Source of the DNA: Flavobacterium sp. BFFFF1
GTDB taxonomy: Bacteria > Bacteroidota > Bacteroidia > Flavobacteriales > Flavobacteriaceae
Reading direction: 5' to 3'
DNA: 64,000 nucleotides
Assembly: GCF_002256285.1 (NCBI RefSeq)
Contig: NZ_NKJE01000019.1
Location: 1 to 64,000, forward strand
Below, piece after piece: positions 42,995 through 51,378 of the stretch (position 1 is the stretch's first letter; every line of letters begins with the position of its first letter). The notes beneath the pieces are model-generated. The model was not told where the DNA came from, did no database searches, and saw only the letters and a list, made by a program, of their open reading frames with translations. The translations under genes were made by a program, and so were the position numbers.

Positions 42995-45900
42995 TTACTT
43001 TTGGCTTTGGCCCTTTGGCGTTCCTCCAGCGGATAAAAACTGCCCGCTCAACGCATCATAGACCAGTAGCAGGTCATTTGAATGCCCCTCGTCATCGAAA
43101 AATTTTTCCCACGTGCTTAAGGGCTCCCAGATGCAGGTGCCCTTGCCCCTGCCGTTGGCTACTTCAAATCCAATTTTGTTAACCTCACGCTTCAATTGGG
43201 AATATTCCACCACAATCAGATCTTTGTTGTAACACGCCGCCAGGTCATTCATATTGTCGCGCAAATCGTCCAGCGTCCCGTGCCATTTGGGGTAATAAGA
43301 CAGTCCAATCACGTCAAAACGCGCGCCGCGCTTCAGCATTCCGTCCAGATACTCCACACATTCATGGTTTTGTCCGCCCAGCGCGAGGTGCAGCATCACC
43401 GGGGTTTTCGGGTCTACCGATTTTACCGCAGCGGTACCGGCCTTGAACAACTGTGCCATGCCATCCGGGTTGTTTACATTGCCATCCGGCCAGACGAGCC
43501 CGTGGTTAATTTCGTTGCCCACCTGCACCATATCGGGTAAGGTACCCTGTGCTTTTAATTCCGTAAGAACCCGAACGGTGTAGTCATACAACGCCTTCTT
43601 TAGCGCTTCGAAAGACAGGTTTTCCCACGCCTCCGGCTTGTACTGCTTGCCCGGATCAGCCCAATAGTCGCTGTAATGGAAGTCCAGCAACAGTTTCATA
43701 CCAGCAGCTTTCACACGCTTGGCCATGGCTTTGGTATTTTCAAGATCGCAAAAACCCTTCCCAGGTGAATAGCCCTTCGCGGTAGCGGGATTGTTGAAAA
43801 TCCTAAGGCGGACATAATTCATTCCGTGGTCTTTCAGGATCTGTATCGCATCCTTTTCTACCCCTTTATCCGAAAATTTCATGCCGCGCGCTTCGAGCTC
43901 CGGAAGGAAAGAAATGTCTGCGCCTATCATTTTGTCAATAGTAACCGCGTTCAAGGCAGCGCCTTTCAGCTCATACTTTTGATCCACCGTAACCACGGCC
44001 GCTTTTTGCGGAAGAACCGTCACAATGTCTGTCGACCCGGTGTATAAGCCTGCCGCTTTTGCGTCAAAATGGATCAGCCCCTCTGTTTTCCCCGACTGTA
44101 CGATGACCTGGCATTTGCCGTTGAATAGGGAACGCTGCCAGGCGCCGTCCGGACATTGGTCCGGCTCATGGCTGCTCGGGTCGCCATTACCTACCCCAAT
44201 GATCTTCGCATCGCCGGTTAGGTAAAACCGGATCATATTGTCGGCATCAGGCACTTCGCGGCCTTCCCGGTCTACTGCCGAGATATTAATCACGGTAACG
44301 TCTTTTCCGTCGGCCATCATCGTCGTTTTATAAGGTGTCATCACCACTTCCACCGCGGATCCGGTGGTCTCGACGGAAGCGGTGAGTTTTTTGCCTTTTT
44401 TATACGCGACAGCTTCCAGTTTTCCAGGCTGGTACTGTACCGTCCAGTTCAGGTGCCCATTGCGGGGCATGTCCTTTTTGCCAAGGGTCTTGCCATTCAG
44501 GAACAATTCGACGTTGTCGGCATTGGAGTTCACCCAAACTTCCACATCGTCATTCGGTTTGTCCCAATGCCGCTTGTCCGGCCAGTTCCAATGCGGGGAA
44601 ATGTGCAGTACATCTTTATCGGTCCACCAGCTTTGGTAGTAGTAATAGATGTTTTTTGGAAAACCACAGACGTCCATGACCCCGAAATGTGAGTTCACAT
44701 TCGGCCATTTATATGGGGTCGGTTCCCCGCGGTAATCCAGGCCTGTCCAGATAAAACCCCCGAGCCAATAGTCGTTTTCGGCGGCGAGTTTCCACCAGTC
44801 TTCCGCCTTACTGGCCCACCATGGCGCCGTAATGTCCTGGTCCGGGACATACGCACGGATGGTGTCTTTTTCATAAATGCCTCTCGTGGTCACGGTGCTG
44901 CCCATCTCTGTCCCCAGCAACGGTTGGTCAGGATGGTCTTTGTGGTAGGCGGCCACATCAAACTGCCGGTAGTTGAATCCGCGCACGGGAATTACCTCGT
45001 TGACGCCTTTAAAGACATTCGGGAGGTCAGCGGCATAAGTACTGGTCCGTGTCGGGTCATATTGTTTTTGTTGTGCCAATAGCGTCTGGGCAATTTTCCG
45101 CCCTGTATCATTGGCCTGTATCATCCCTTCCTCATTGCCGATGCTCCAAAGAAATACAGAAGCGTGATTGCGGTCTCGTTTTAACAGTCTGGTGAACTGG
45201 TCCCTTGATTCCTTGCCGCTGTTCAGCAAACGCTGCTCATCGAGGACCAGCATCCCCAGTGAGTCGCAGGCGTCAAGCAGTTCCGGCGTCGGGGCATTGT
45301 GGCTTGTGCGGTACGCATTGCTGCCCATGTTTTTCAACAGGTTGATGCGGTAGTATTGCAGGTAATCCGCCAGTGCACTGCCCACACCGGCATGATCCTG
45401 ATGGTTGTTCGTGCCCTTGATCTTCACGTTTTTCCAGTTCAGGAAGACGCCCTCTTTGCGGATTTCAATATGGCGGAAGCCAAATTTCACCGTCTTGGAG
45501 TCCGTTGCTTTCCCGTTTTGGGTAACTTCAACCACCACGCGGTACAGGTAGGGATTTTCCAGTGACCAAAGTATGGGTTGGGGCACGTTAATGGTTTGTG
45601 TAATGGTCATTTCACCATTCACGTCCAGCGTAAAGTTTTCAGGCTTTGAGCGGCCAACGACTTTGCCGTTTCGGTCTTTTAAATAGGCCGTTACCGCGGC
45701 GGTGGAAGCCGTGAAATTTTCGTTGATCACTTCCGTACGGACGGTTAAGGTTGATTTTCCCGGTGTCACATCTGCGGAAGCGAAAACGCCATCGTTCTTG
45801 ATATGCAGGTTTTTAAAACTGTTCAGCCATACGTGGCGGTAAATGCCGGCGCCCTCATAAAACCAGCCTTCGTATTGTGTGGCATCGACCCGCACGGTAA

Positions 45901-46423
45901 CGACATTGTCGCCGTCAAAGTTCAGGACATCGGTAATGTCATAGTGTTCGCCTACGTAGCCGCTTTTGTTGTTGCCCAGGTAAAATCCGTTGACCCAAAT
46001 GTTCGCATCGCGGAAAATCCCATCGAACTGCAGTTCAAACCGCTGCCCGTCCTGAGGCTTTGCCACCGTAAAATGCTTGCGGTACCACCCGATACTGGTT
46101 TCGGGAAACAATCCGCCGACGGGCTTGTACCCGTGCGACTGTACATCAAAGTTGTCTACATTGACAAATGGAAGGTGGACCGCCCAATCGTGCGGCAGGT
46201 CTACTTTTGCCCATGCCGTATCGATAAACTTCGGATCGATTGCGGTGCCGGCGCCCTTTCCTGACTTGGAAAAGACCGTGGCGATGGAATAATTAAAATC
46301 TTTTTCGGCATTCGCAGCATGTCCAAAATGGAACTTCCACCCCTCGTCAAAATTGAGGTGGGTGCGCTGGGAAACGGAGCTTATGGAAAAGCAAAGGCAA
46401 AGGGATAAAATAAAGTACCGCAT
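42995..46423 (-). CDS. GH2 beta-galactosidase fused to GH53 endo-beta-1,4-galactanase
   Basis: 1142 residues with signal peptide ending ISSVSQ. The N-terminal part (about 20-760) is GH2: jelly-roll sugar-binding domain (GIGWYRKHFTVAKP, FDGIFRDANIWVNG), Ig-like domain, and TIM barrel with the acid/base E431 in WSIGNEEGM and likely nucleophile E506 in LLGTEMGST, followed by Big-type beta domains. After a short linker, residues about 829-1130 are a complete GH53 catalytic domain: GADISFLPELEARG, acid/base E971 in QVGNEINHGLVWP and nucleophile E1073 in LIVVEYSQ. The pair would cut galactan internally and trim galactose ends. No PUL transport genes adjoin it. Confidence 0.9.
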   Translation of the reverse strand: MRYFILSLCLCFSISSVSQRTHLNFDEGWKFHFGHAANAEKDFNYSIATVFSKSGKGAGTAIDPKFIDTAWAKVDLPHDWAVHLPFVNVDNFDVQSHGYKPVGGLFPETSIGWYRKHFTVAKPQDGQRFELQFDGIFRDANIWVNGFYLGNNKSGYVGEHYDITDVLNFDGDNVVTVRVDATQYEGWFYEGAGIYRHVWLNSFKNLHIKNDGVFASADVTPGKSTLTVRTEVINENFTASTAAVTAYLKDRNGKVVGRSKPENFTLDVNGEMTITQTINVPQPILWSLENPYLYRVVVEVTQNGKATDSKTVKFGFRHIEIRKEGVFLNWKNVKIKGTNNHQDHAGVGSALADYLQYYRINLLKNMGSNAYRTSHNAPTPELLDACDSLGMLVLDEQRLLNSGKESRDQFTRLLKRDRNHASVFLWSIGNEEGMIQANDTGRKIAQTLLAQQKQYDPTRTSTYAADLPNVFKGVNEVIPVRGFNYRQFDVAAYHKDHPDQPLLGTEMGSTVTTRGIYEKDTIRAYVPDQDITAPWWASKAEDWWKLAAENDYWLGGFIWTGLDYRGEPTPYKWPNVNSHFGVMDVCGFPKNIYYYYQSWWTDKDVLHISPHWNWPDKRHWDKPNDDVEVWVNSNADNVELFLNGKTLGKKDMPRNGHLNWTVQYQPGKLEAVAYKKGKKLTASVETTGSAVEVVMTPYKTTMMADGKDVTVINISAVDREGREVPDADNMIRFYLTGDAKIIGVGNGDPSSHEPDQCPDGAWQRSLFNGKCQVIVQSGKTEGLIHFDAKAAGLYTGSTDIVTVLPQKAAVVTVDQKYELKGAALNAVTIDKMIGADISFLPELEARGMKFSDKGVEKDAIQILKDHGMNYVRLRIFNNPATAKGYSPGKGFCDLENTKAMAKRVKAAGMKLLLDFHYSDYWADPGKQYKPEAWENLSFEALKKALYDYTVRVLTELKAQGTLPDMVQVGNEINHGLVWPDGNVNNPDGMAQLFKAGTAAVKSVDPKTPVMLHLALGGQNHECVEYLDGMLKRGARFDVIGLSYYPKWHGTLDDLRDNMNDLAACYNKDLIVVEYSQLKREVNKIGFEVANGRGKGTCIWEPLSTWEKFFDDEGHSNDLLLVYDALSGQFLSAGGTPKGQSQK

Positions 46424-46501
46424 TGGAAATCGTTTGGTTTTGGGTAAAGGTAACGATTTCGAATGCGGCTGTTTTTAGATACCGACCAGTTTTAGAACGG
46501 A

Positions 46502-47029
46502 TTAGAACCGGTAGCCAAGGTTTAAGTCACCCCGGAAAATGGCGTCGGGCATGGCATCCGAGTTGCCCAGTGTGCGCCCTACTCCTACCAAAACCTCAAA
46601 AACGAAACCGGTACGGTTGATCCATTTTTTGCCAAGGGAAAGCCCCAGCGCAGCGGCGTTATATTTCACTGAATTGCTGTCGTAGTAGTCATTCGTCGTG
46701 TTCCGGCCTGAACTGTATTTGGCAAAGCCTTCCACGAAAAAACCTTTGGCGCCAAACTCCTTCGTCTCCTGGAAATAGAAACGCGCAAATGGCGTTACCG
46801 AAAAATCTTCATAATAGTCGTTGCCGGAATCAAGGTTTCCGAGCAGCGAAACCCCATAGGTAAAATCCTTGCTTTGGATGTATTCATACGTCCCTTCAAA
46901 AATAGGTCCGGCAAGCAGTTTGATCGCACCGATCTTCACTTCATGCTTTCGGGAAAAAATGTCTGCCCTTTCTTCCTGTGCATAGGAGATACAAGTAGCG
47001 AGTAAAAACAGCGTAATAATCTTTTTCAT
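46502..47029 (-). CDS. Small outer-membrane beta-barrel-like protein
   Basis: 175 residues from the ATG at 47029 (signal peptide MKKIITLFLLATCISYAQ); the ORF-track start at 47065 adds a non-signal extension. The mature protein has amphipathic strands (IGAIKLLAGPIFEGTYEYI, YGVSLLGNLDSG, FSVTPFARFYFQE, GFFVEGFAKYSSG, AAALGLSLGKKWI, GFVFEVLVGVGRTLG) and ends in GDLNLGYRF, a terminal aromatic typical of outer-membrane barrels. It resembles the DUF3575-type proteins of Bacteroidota. Function unknown. Confidence 0.75.
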   Translation of the reverse strand: MKKIITLFLLATCISYAQEERADIFSRKHEVKIGAIKLLAGPIFEGTYEYIQSKDFTYGVSLLGNLDSGNDYYEDFSVTPFARFYFQETKEFGAKGFFVEGFAKYSSGRNTTNDYYDSNSVKYNAAALGLSLGKKWINRTGFVFEVLVGVGRTLGNSDAMPDAIFRGDLNLGYRF

Positions 47030-47072
47030 AGGTAATGGTTTTCTTTTTTTGAGATAAACGTACACTTTTATT

Positions 47073-47663
47073 TTAAATTGTCAGTGCGTGCAATCGGGAA
47101 ACATATTTCCCGATGACGTCAAACTCAAGGTTTACCCTGGTTCCGATTTGGAAGTCCTTAAAATTGGTATGTTCATAGGTGTACGGGATAATCGCCACGC
47201 TAAAGCTGCTGTGGTGCGAGTTGACTACGGTGAGGCTTACGCCGTTTACCGTGATGGATCCTTTTTCAATGGTGATGTTGTGTAGCGCGGGATCGTATTC
47301 AAACGTATAATACCAACTACCATTAGCATTTTCGACGGCGGTGCAGGTCGCGGTTTGGTCTACGTGCCCCTGGACGATATGTCCGTCGAGTCGGTCGCCG
47401 AGTTTCATCGCGCGTTCGAGGTTCACGGCATCACCTTCCTTCCAGTCGGTCAGGTTTGTTTTATCGAGCGTCTCGCGGATGGCAGTTACGGTGTATTCAT
47501 CGTTGTTGATTCCGACAACCGTCAGGCAGACGCCGTTGTGTGAAACACTTTGGTCAATCTTCAGTTCATGGGTGATCGGTGCGGAAACGGTGATGTGGAG
47601 GTTGTCATTTTCTTTTTTCAGTTCGCGGATGACGCCTATTGATTCAATAATTCCTGTAAACAT
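47073..47663 (-). CDS. ribE: Riboflavin synthase alpha chain
   Basis: 196 residues. It dismutates two molecules of 6,7-dimethyl-8-ribityllumazine to riboflavin. The internal duplication of two lumazine-binding domains is visible from matching blocks SVSHNGVCLTVVGI and SITVNGVSLTVVNS, and GDRLDGHIVQGHVD is diagnostic; the N-terminus MFTGIIE is nearly invariant. It stands apart from other rib genes and has no FMN riboswitch in the short leader. It is transcribed divergently from pdxA, with overlapping promoter elements in the 50-bp gap. Confidence 0.96.
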   Translation of the reverse strand: MFTGIIESIGVIRELKKENDNLHITVSAPITHELKIDQSVSHNGVCLTVVGINNDEYTVTAIRETLDKTNLTDWKEGDAVNLERAMKLGDRLDGHIVQGHVDQTATCTAVENANGSWYYTFEYDPALHNITIEKGSITVNGVSLTVVNSHHSSFSVAIIPYTYEHTNFKDFQIGTRVNLEFDVIGKYVSRLHALTI

Positions 47664-47680
47664 TTGTAGTTTATTTTACT

Positions 47681-47688
47681 TAGATTTG
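47681..47688 (+). promoter_or_regulatory. Promoter -7 element TAGATTTG for pdxA
   Basis: TAGATTTGC fits TAnnTTTG, 25 bp before the pdxA ATG. Confidence 0.5.
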
Positions 47689-47693
47689 CAGTT

Positions 47694-47701
47694 CAAAATT
47701 A
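47694..47701 (-). promoter_or_regulatory. Promoter -7 element TAATTTTG for ribE
   Basis: Minus-strand TAATTTTG fits TAnnTTTG, 30 bp before the ribE start and only 5 bp from the pdxA element on the other strand. Confidence 0.5.
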
Positions 47702-47713
47702 GCGATAAATACC

Positions 47714-48760
47714 ATGAAAAAAGCAGAAAATATCATCGTCGGCATTTCCATCGGGGACCTGAACGGAATCGGGAGCGAAATTGTGCTCAAGACTTTCGAG
47801 GACAGCCGCATGCTGGAAATGTGTACACCAGTGATATTTGCTAACGTAAAGACGCTATCGCATTTGCGCAAAAGTTTTGAATCGACCGCGCCTTTTCACG
47901 GCATTGACAAACTCGAACAGGTATTGACGGGAAAAATCAATGTGCTGAATGTGTGGCGTGAAAACATCGAACTGGCCTATGGCGTGAATGATCCTGTTGT
48001 CGGGGAATATGCGATAAAGTCGTTTGTCGCTGCCACGAATGCGTTAAAAGATGGCGGAATCGATGTTTTGGTCACCGCACCTATAAATAAGTATAACATC
48101 CAGTCTGAAGAATTTAAATTTCCCGGACATACCGATTATCTGGCCAAAGAACTGGAGGGCAATGCCCTGATGCTGATGGTGCATGACAAACTTCGGGTTG
48201 GATTGCTGACAGACCATGTTCCGGTCAACGAAGTGGCGTCACATTTGACCGAGGCGCTGATCAGGCAGAAAATCGAAACCGTAAGGCAGTCGTTAATCCA
48301 GGATTTCAGCATCAACAAACCAAAGATTGCGGTTTTGGGGCTGAATCCGCATGCGGGCGACGGCGGTGTCATCGGGAAGGAAGACGAAATGATTATCCGT
48401 CCGGTGATTAAAAGAATGTTTGAAAAAGGGACGATGGTTTTCGGTCCGTATCCTGCCGATGGATTCTTTGGCAGCGGGCAATACGAGAAGTTTGACGCGG
48501 TGATTGCCGCGTATCACGACCAGGGACTGGTGCCTTTCAAGACGCTTTCGTTTGGTAACGGGGTAAACTATACGGCGGGATTGAACAAAATCCGGACGTC
48601 TCCCGACCACGGCACCGCTTATGATATCGCCGGGAAAGACAAAGCCGACTTTAATTCGTTTAAGGAAGCCGTTTATCTGGCCATTGACATTTATAACGCG
48701 CGGCACCAATACGCGGAAATCAGTAAAAAACCGCTGAAAACAAAGGAAAAGCACTTATAA
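47714..48760 (+). CDS. pdxA: 4-hydroxythreonine-4-phosphate dehydrogenase
   Basis: 348 residues. It oxidises 4-phosphohydroxy-L-threonine with NAD in the DXP-dependent synthesis of pyridoxal phosphate. Metal-binding histidines and family blocks are visible: GISIGDLNGIGSEI at the N-terminus, TAPINKYNI, FPGHTDYLA, GLNPHAGDGGVIGKED and AAYHDQGLVPFKTLSFGNGVNYTAGL. Gene order with the DUF177/rpmF/fabH/acc block is typical of Flavobacteriia, although a separate promoter starts that block. Confidence 0.95.
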   Translation: MKKAENIIVGISIGDLNGIGSEIVLKTFEDSRMLEMCTPVIFANVKTLSHLRKSFESTAPFHGIDKLEQVLTGKINVLNVWRENIELAYGVNDPVVGEYAIKSFVAATNALKDGGIDVLVTAPINKYNIQSEEFKFPGHTDYLAKELEGNALMLMVHDKLRVGLLTDHVPVNEVASHLTEALIRQKIETVRQSLIQDFSINKPKIAVLGLNPHAGDGGVIGKEDEMIIRPVIKRMFEKGTMVFGPYPADGFFGSGQYEKFDAVIAAYHDQGLVPFKTLSFGNGVNYTAGLNKIRTSPDHGTAYDIAGKDKADFNSFKEAVYLAIDIYNARHQYAEISKKPLKTKEKHL

Positions 48761-48782
48761 ACAAAAAAATGTTTATAACCCT

Positions 48783-48811
48783 TTTGTTATTACGATAAAT
48801 TTATATCTTTG
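48783..48811 (+). promoter_or_regulatory. Promoter of the DUF177-rpmF operon: TTTG-N17-TATCTTTG
   Basis: TTTG (48783-48786) and TATCTTTG (48804-48811) are a full match to the Bacteroidota promoter consensus, 44 bp before the DUF177 ATG. Confidence 0.8.
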
Positions 48812-48855
48812 CACACCCGTTTTGAATTTCAGGATTGGGTCAAATTGAGGTTACG

Positions 48856-49401
48856 ATGAAAAAGCTGAATGAGTTCTTGATTCCTTTTATAGGATTAAAG
48901 TTAGGAAAACACCAATTTGAATATCAAATAGATAAAACGTTCTTTGCCGCTTATGAATATGATGACTTTGAAAGCTGCGACATTAAGGTAAATGTGGTGC
49001 TGGAAAAGAAAAGTACGATGCTTGAGCTGAATTTTAAGCACAAGGGTACGGTGCATGTTCCCTGTGACCTGACGGGCGAAATGTTTGATTTGACCGTAAA
49101 AGGAAAATTGAGGCTTGTGGTGCAGTTTGGGGAGGAATTCAACAATGACAATGAAGAGTTGCTGATCCTACCGCACGGAGAACACCAGATTGACATTTCG
49201 CAATACATTTATGAAATGATTGTATTGTCGATTCCGCTGAAAAGGGTGCACCCAGGCATTAAAGATGGCACATTGCAATCAGAAGCATTGGACAAGCTCA
49301 GGGAATTGAGCGTCAAGGAAATGAAGAAGGCAGAAGAAATAAAAGAAGAAAATACAGATCCCCGATGGGACAAATTAAAGCAACTATTAACGGATAAATA
49401 A
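48856..49401 (+). CDS. DUF177 (YceD-like) protein
   Basis: 181 residues from the ATG at 48856; the TTG at 48835 is the ORF-track start but lies close to the expected transcript leader and has no support. The blocks FDLTVKGKLRLVVQFGE and IDISQYIYEMIVLSIPLKRVHPG, and the final DPRWDKLKQLL, mark DUF177/YceD, a family almost always placed just before rpmF and implicated in 23S rRNA accumulation or ribosome assembly in plants and bacteria. The pairs of cysteines found in some members are absent here except C63 region (VPCDLTGE). Nine bases separate it from rpmF. Confidence 0.9.
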   Translation: MKKLNEFLIPFIGLKLGKHQFEYQIDKTFFAAYEYDDFESCDIKVNVVLEKKSTMLELNFKHKGTVHVPCDLTGEMFDLTVKGKLRLVVQFGEEFNNDNEELLILPHGEHQIDISQYIYEMIVLSIPLKRVHPGIKDGTLQSEALDKLRELSVKEMKKAEEIKEENTDPRWDKLKQLLTDK

Positions 49402-49410
49402 TATAGTAAA

Positions 49411-49605
49411 ATGGCACATCCTAAAAGAAAAATCTCCAAAACAAGAAGAGATAAGAGAAGAACTCACTACAAAGCAACCGTTGCAACAATCGCTACATGT
49501 CCTGTAACAGGAGAAGCACATTTATACCACAGGGCTTACTGGCATGAAGGGAAAATGTATTACAGAGGACAGGTTGTTATTGACAAATCAGTTGCTGCTG
49601 CCTAA
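49411..49605 (+). CDS. rpmF: 50S ribosomal protein L32
   Basis: 64 residues, [21 protein letters not shown] at the N-terminus being diagnostic. L32 sits near the peptide exit region of the large subunit. Only one cysteine (in TCPVTGEAH) is present, so this is a zinc-free form lacking the four-cysteine ribbon. A strong terminator follows 24 bp after the stop, separating it from fabH. Confidence 0.97.
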   Translation: MAHPKRKISKTRRDKRRTHYKATVATIATCPVTGEAHLYHRAYWHEGKMYYRGQVVIDKSVAAA

Positions 49606-49628
49606 TAATTTTTCGGTATAAAAGATAC

Positions 49629-49656
49629 GAACTCTCACCTGGTGAGAGTTTTTTTG
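49629..49656 (+). terminator. Intrinsic terminator after rpmF
   Basis: AACTCTCA pairs with TGAGAGTT around CCTGG and is followed by T5 more. Confidence 0.9.
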
Positions 49657-49766
49657 TTGGGCCAAATTTTACAAATAGCCTTGGCAACAGCATCAGGTTA
49701 TGAATTTTTTTTGTAATTTCCACCTCTTTTAAAACTTCTGTTTTTGAAAGAAAATAATTGAATCCT

Positions 49767-50756
49767 ATGAACACAATAACAGCCGCGATTACAGCAGTTG
49801 GGGGCTATGTCCCGGATTTTGTACTGTCTAATAAAGTACTGGAAACCATGGTTGATACCAACGACGAGTGGATCACTTCCAGGACCGGTATTAAAGAAAG
49901 AAGGCTGCTGAAAGGAGAAGGCCTTGGCACTTCTTATCTCGCTATAAAAGCGGCAGAGAACCTTTTCTCCAGAAAAAATATTAATCCGGCGGAGATTGAC
50001 ATGGTGATTGTTGCCACCACCACTGCCGATATGCCTGTGGCTTCTACCGCAGTATATGTTGCCACACAAATTGGTGCCGTAAACGCTTTCGCTTATGATT
50101 TGCAGGCGGCATGTTCCGGTTTTTTATACGGAATGTCAACCGCTGCGGCGTATATCCAGTCCGGACGTTATAAAAAAGTACTGCTGATTGGTGCCGATAA
50201 AATGTCATCGATTATTGATTATACAGACAGGGCCACCTGCATCATCTTTGGGGATGGCGCAGGTGCCGTTTTGTTTGAGCCAAACCATGAAGGCCTTGGA
50301 TTGCAGGATGAATACCTGAGATCAGACGGAATCGGAAGGGAATTCCTTAAGATTGATGCGGGCGGGTCTATCCTCCCTCCATCAAAAGAAACAGTCGAGA
50401 ACAGGCAGCATTATGTTTTCCAGGATGGAAAAACGGTATTTAAGTATGCGGTTTCCGGCATGGCTGATGTCAGTGAGAAAATTATGGAACGCAATGGATT
50501 GTCCAAAGACGACGTGGATTTCCTTGTAGCGCACCAGGCGAATAAACGGATTATTGATGCGACGGCCTCAAGAATGGGTGTCGATGAAGAAAAGGTTTTG
50601 GTCAACATTCACCGCTACGGCAACACGACTTCAGGTACGCTGCCATTGCTGCTGAGTGATTTCGAAGACCGGTTTAAAAAGGGCGATAACCTGATATTTG
50701 CCGCGTTCGGCGGTGGATTTACTTGGGGATCGATTTACCTAAAATGGGCATATTAA
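49767..50756 (+). CDS. fabH: Beta-ketoacyl-ACP synthase III
   Basis: 329 residues from the ATG at 49767 (MNTITAAITAVGGYVPDF); the ORF-track start at 49758 is a TTG. FabH condenses acetyl- or branched acyl-CoA with malonyl-ACP to begin fatty-acid chains. The Cys-His-Asn triad is visible: Cys in LQAACSGFLYG, His in LVAHQANKRI, Asn in RYGNTTSGTLP. It is followed within 30-100 bp by accB and accC, so primer condensation and malonyl-CoA supply are encoded together. Confidence 0.96.
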   Translation: MNTITAAITAVGGYVPDFVLSNKVLETMVDTNDEWITSRTGIKERRLLKGEGLGTSYLAIKAAENLFSRKNINPAEIDMVIVATTTADMPVASTAVYVATQIGAVNAFAYDLQAACSGFLYGMSTAAAYIQSGRYKKVLLIGADKMSSIIDYTDRATCIIFGDGAGAVLFEPNHEGLGLQDEYLRSDGIGREFLKIDAGGSILPPSKETVENRQHYVFQDGKTVFKYAVSGMADVSEKIMERNGLSKDDVDFLVAHQANKRIIDATASRMGVDEEKVLVNIHRYGNTTSGTLPLLLSDFEDRFKKGDNLIFAAFGGGFTWGSIYLKWAY

Positions 50757-50786
50757 AACAAACGATAAACTAAAACGACTAATATT

Positions 50787-51281
50787 ATGGATTTAAAAGA
50801 AATTCAAAGCCTGATTAAATTTGTGGCCAATTCAGGAGTTGCTGAAGTGAAGCTGGAAATGGATGATGTGAAAATCACAATCAGGACGACTTTGGAAGGC
50901 AATGCACATGAAACCACTTATGTTCAGATGCCTGCACAAAACATGCTGCAACAAGCTGCACCGCAACAACCGTTGCCACAAGCTCCCGCTGCCGCTCCGG
51001 CTCCTGCCGCTGCTGCTCCAGTTGCAGACGAATCTTCAAAATATATTACAATCAAGTCGCCAATCATCGGTACTTTCTACAGAAAACCCGCTCCGGATAA
51101 ACCTATGTTTGTAGAAGTGGGTTCGTCTATTAAAAAAGGAGATGTGCTTTGCGTCATCGAGGCGATGAAACTTTTCAACGAAATCGAATCGGAAGTTTCA
51201 GGTAAAATCGTAAAAATACTGGTAGACGATATGTCGCCCGTTGAATTCGACCAACCTTTATTCTTAGTAGATCCATCTTAA
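50787..51281 (+). CDS. accB: Biotin carboxyl carrier protein of acetyl-CoA carboxylase
   Basis: 164 residues. The N-terminal segment [33 protein letters not shown] is typical AccB, followed by an Ala/Pro/Gln-rich swinging linker (about 50-80) and the biotinyl domain with the biotin-accepting lysine in [15 protein letters not shown]. It carries the carboxylated biotin between AccC and the AccAD transferase. fabH lies 30 bp upstream and accC about 100 bp downstream. Confidence 0.97.
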   Translation: MDLKEIQSLIKFVANSGVAEVKLEMDDVKITIRTTLEGNAHETTYVQMPAQNMLQQAAPQQPLPQAPAAAPAPAAAAPVADESSKYITIKSPIIGTFYRKPAPDKPMFVEVGSSIKKGDVLCVIEAMKLFNEIESEVSGKIVKILVDDMSPVEFDQPLFLVDPS

Positions 51282-51378
51282 TAATTAAGAATTAAAAATT
51301 ATAAATTACGATTAAAGGTGTAATGCCGTCAATTGTAATAATTTGAAATTTAAAATTCCTAATTTAAAATTTATAAAG
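51282..51378. repeat. A/T-rich low-complexity spacer between accB and accC
   Basis: The gap is built from repeated words such as AATTAAAAATTATAAATTA and AAATTTAAAATTCCTAATTTAAAATTTATAAAG, like the spacers within the suf and sdh operons. No promoter element is seen in it. Confidence 0.5.

Noticed and set aside
47664-47713. FMN riboswitch before ribE
   Set aside because: The leader is about 25 bases, far too short for the element.
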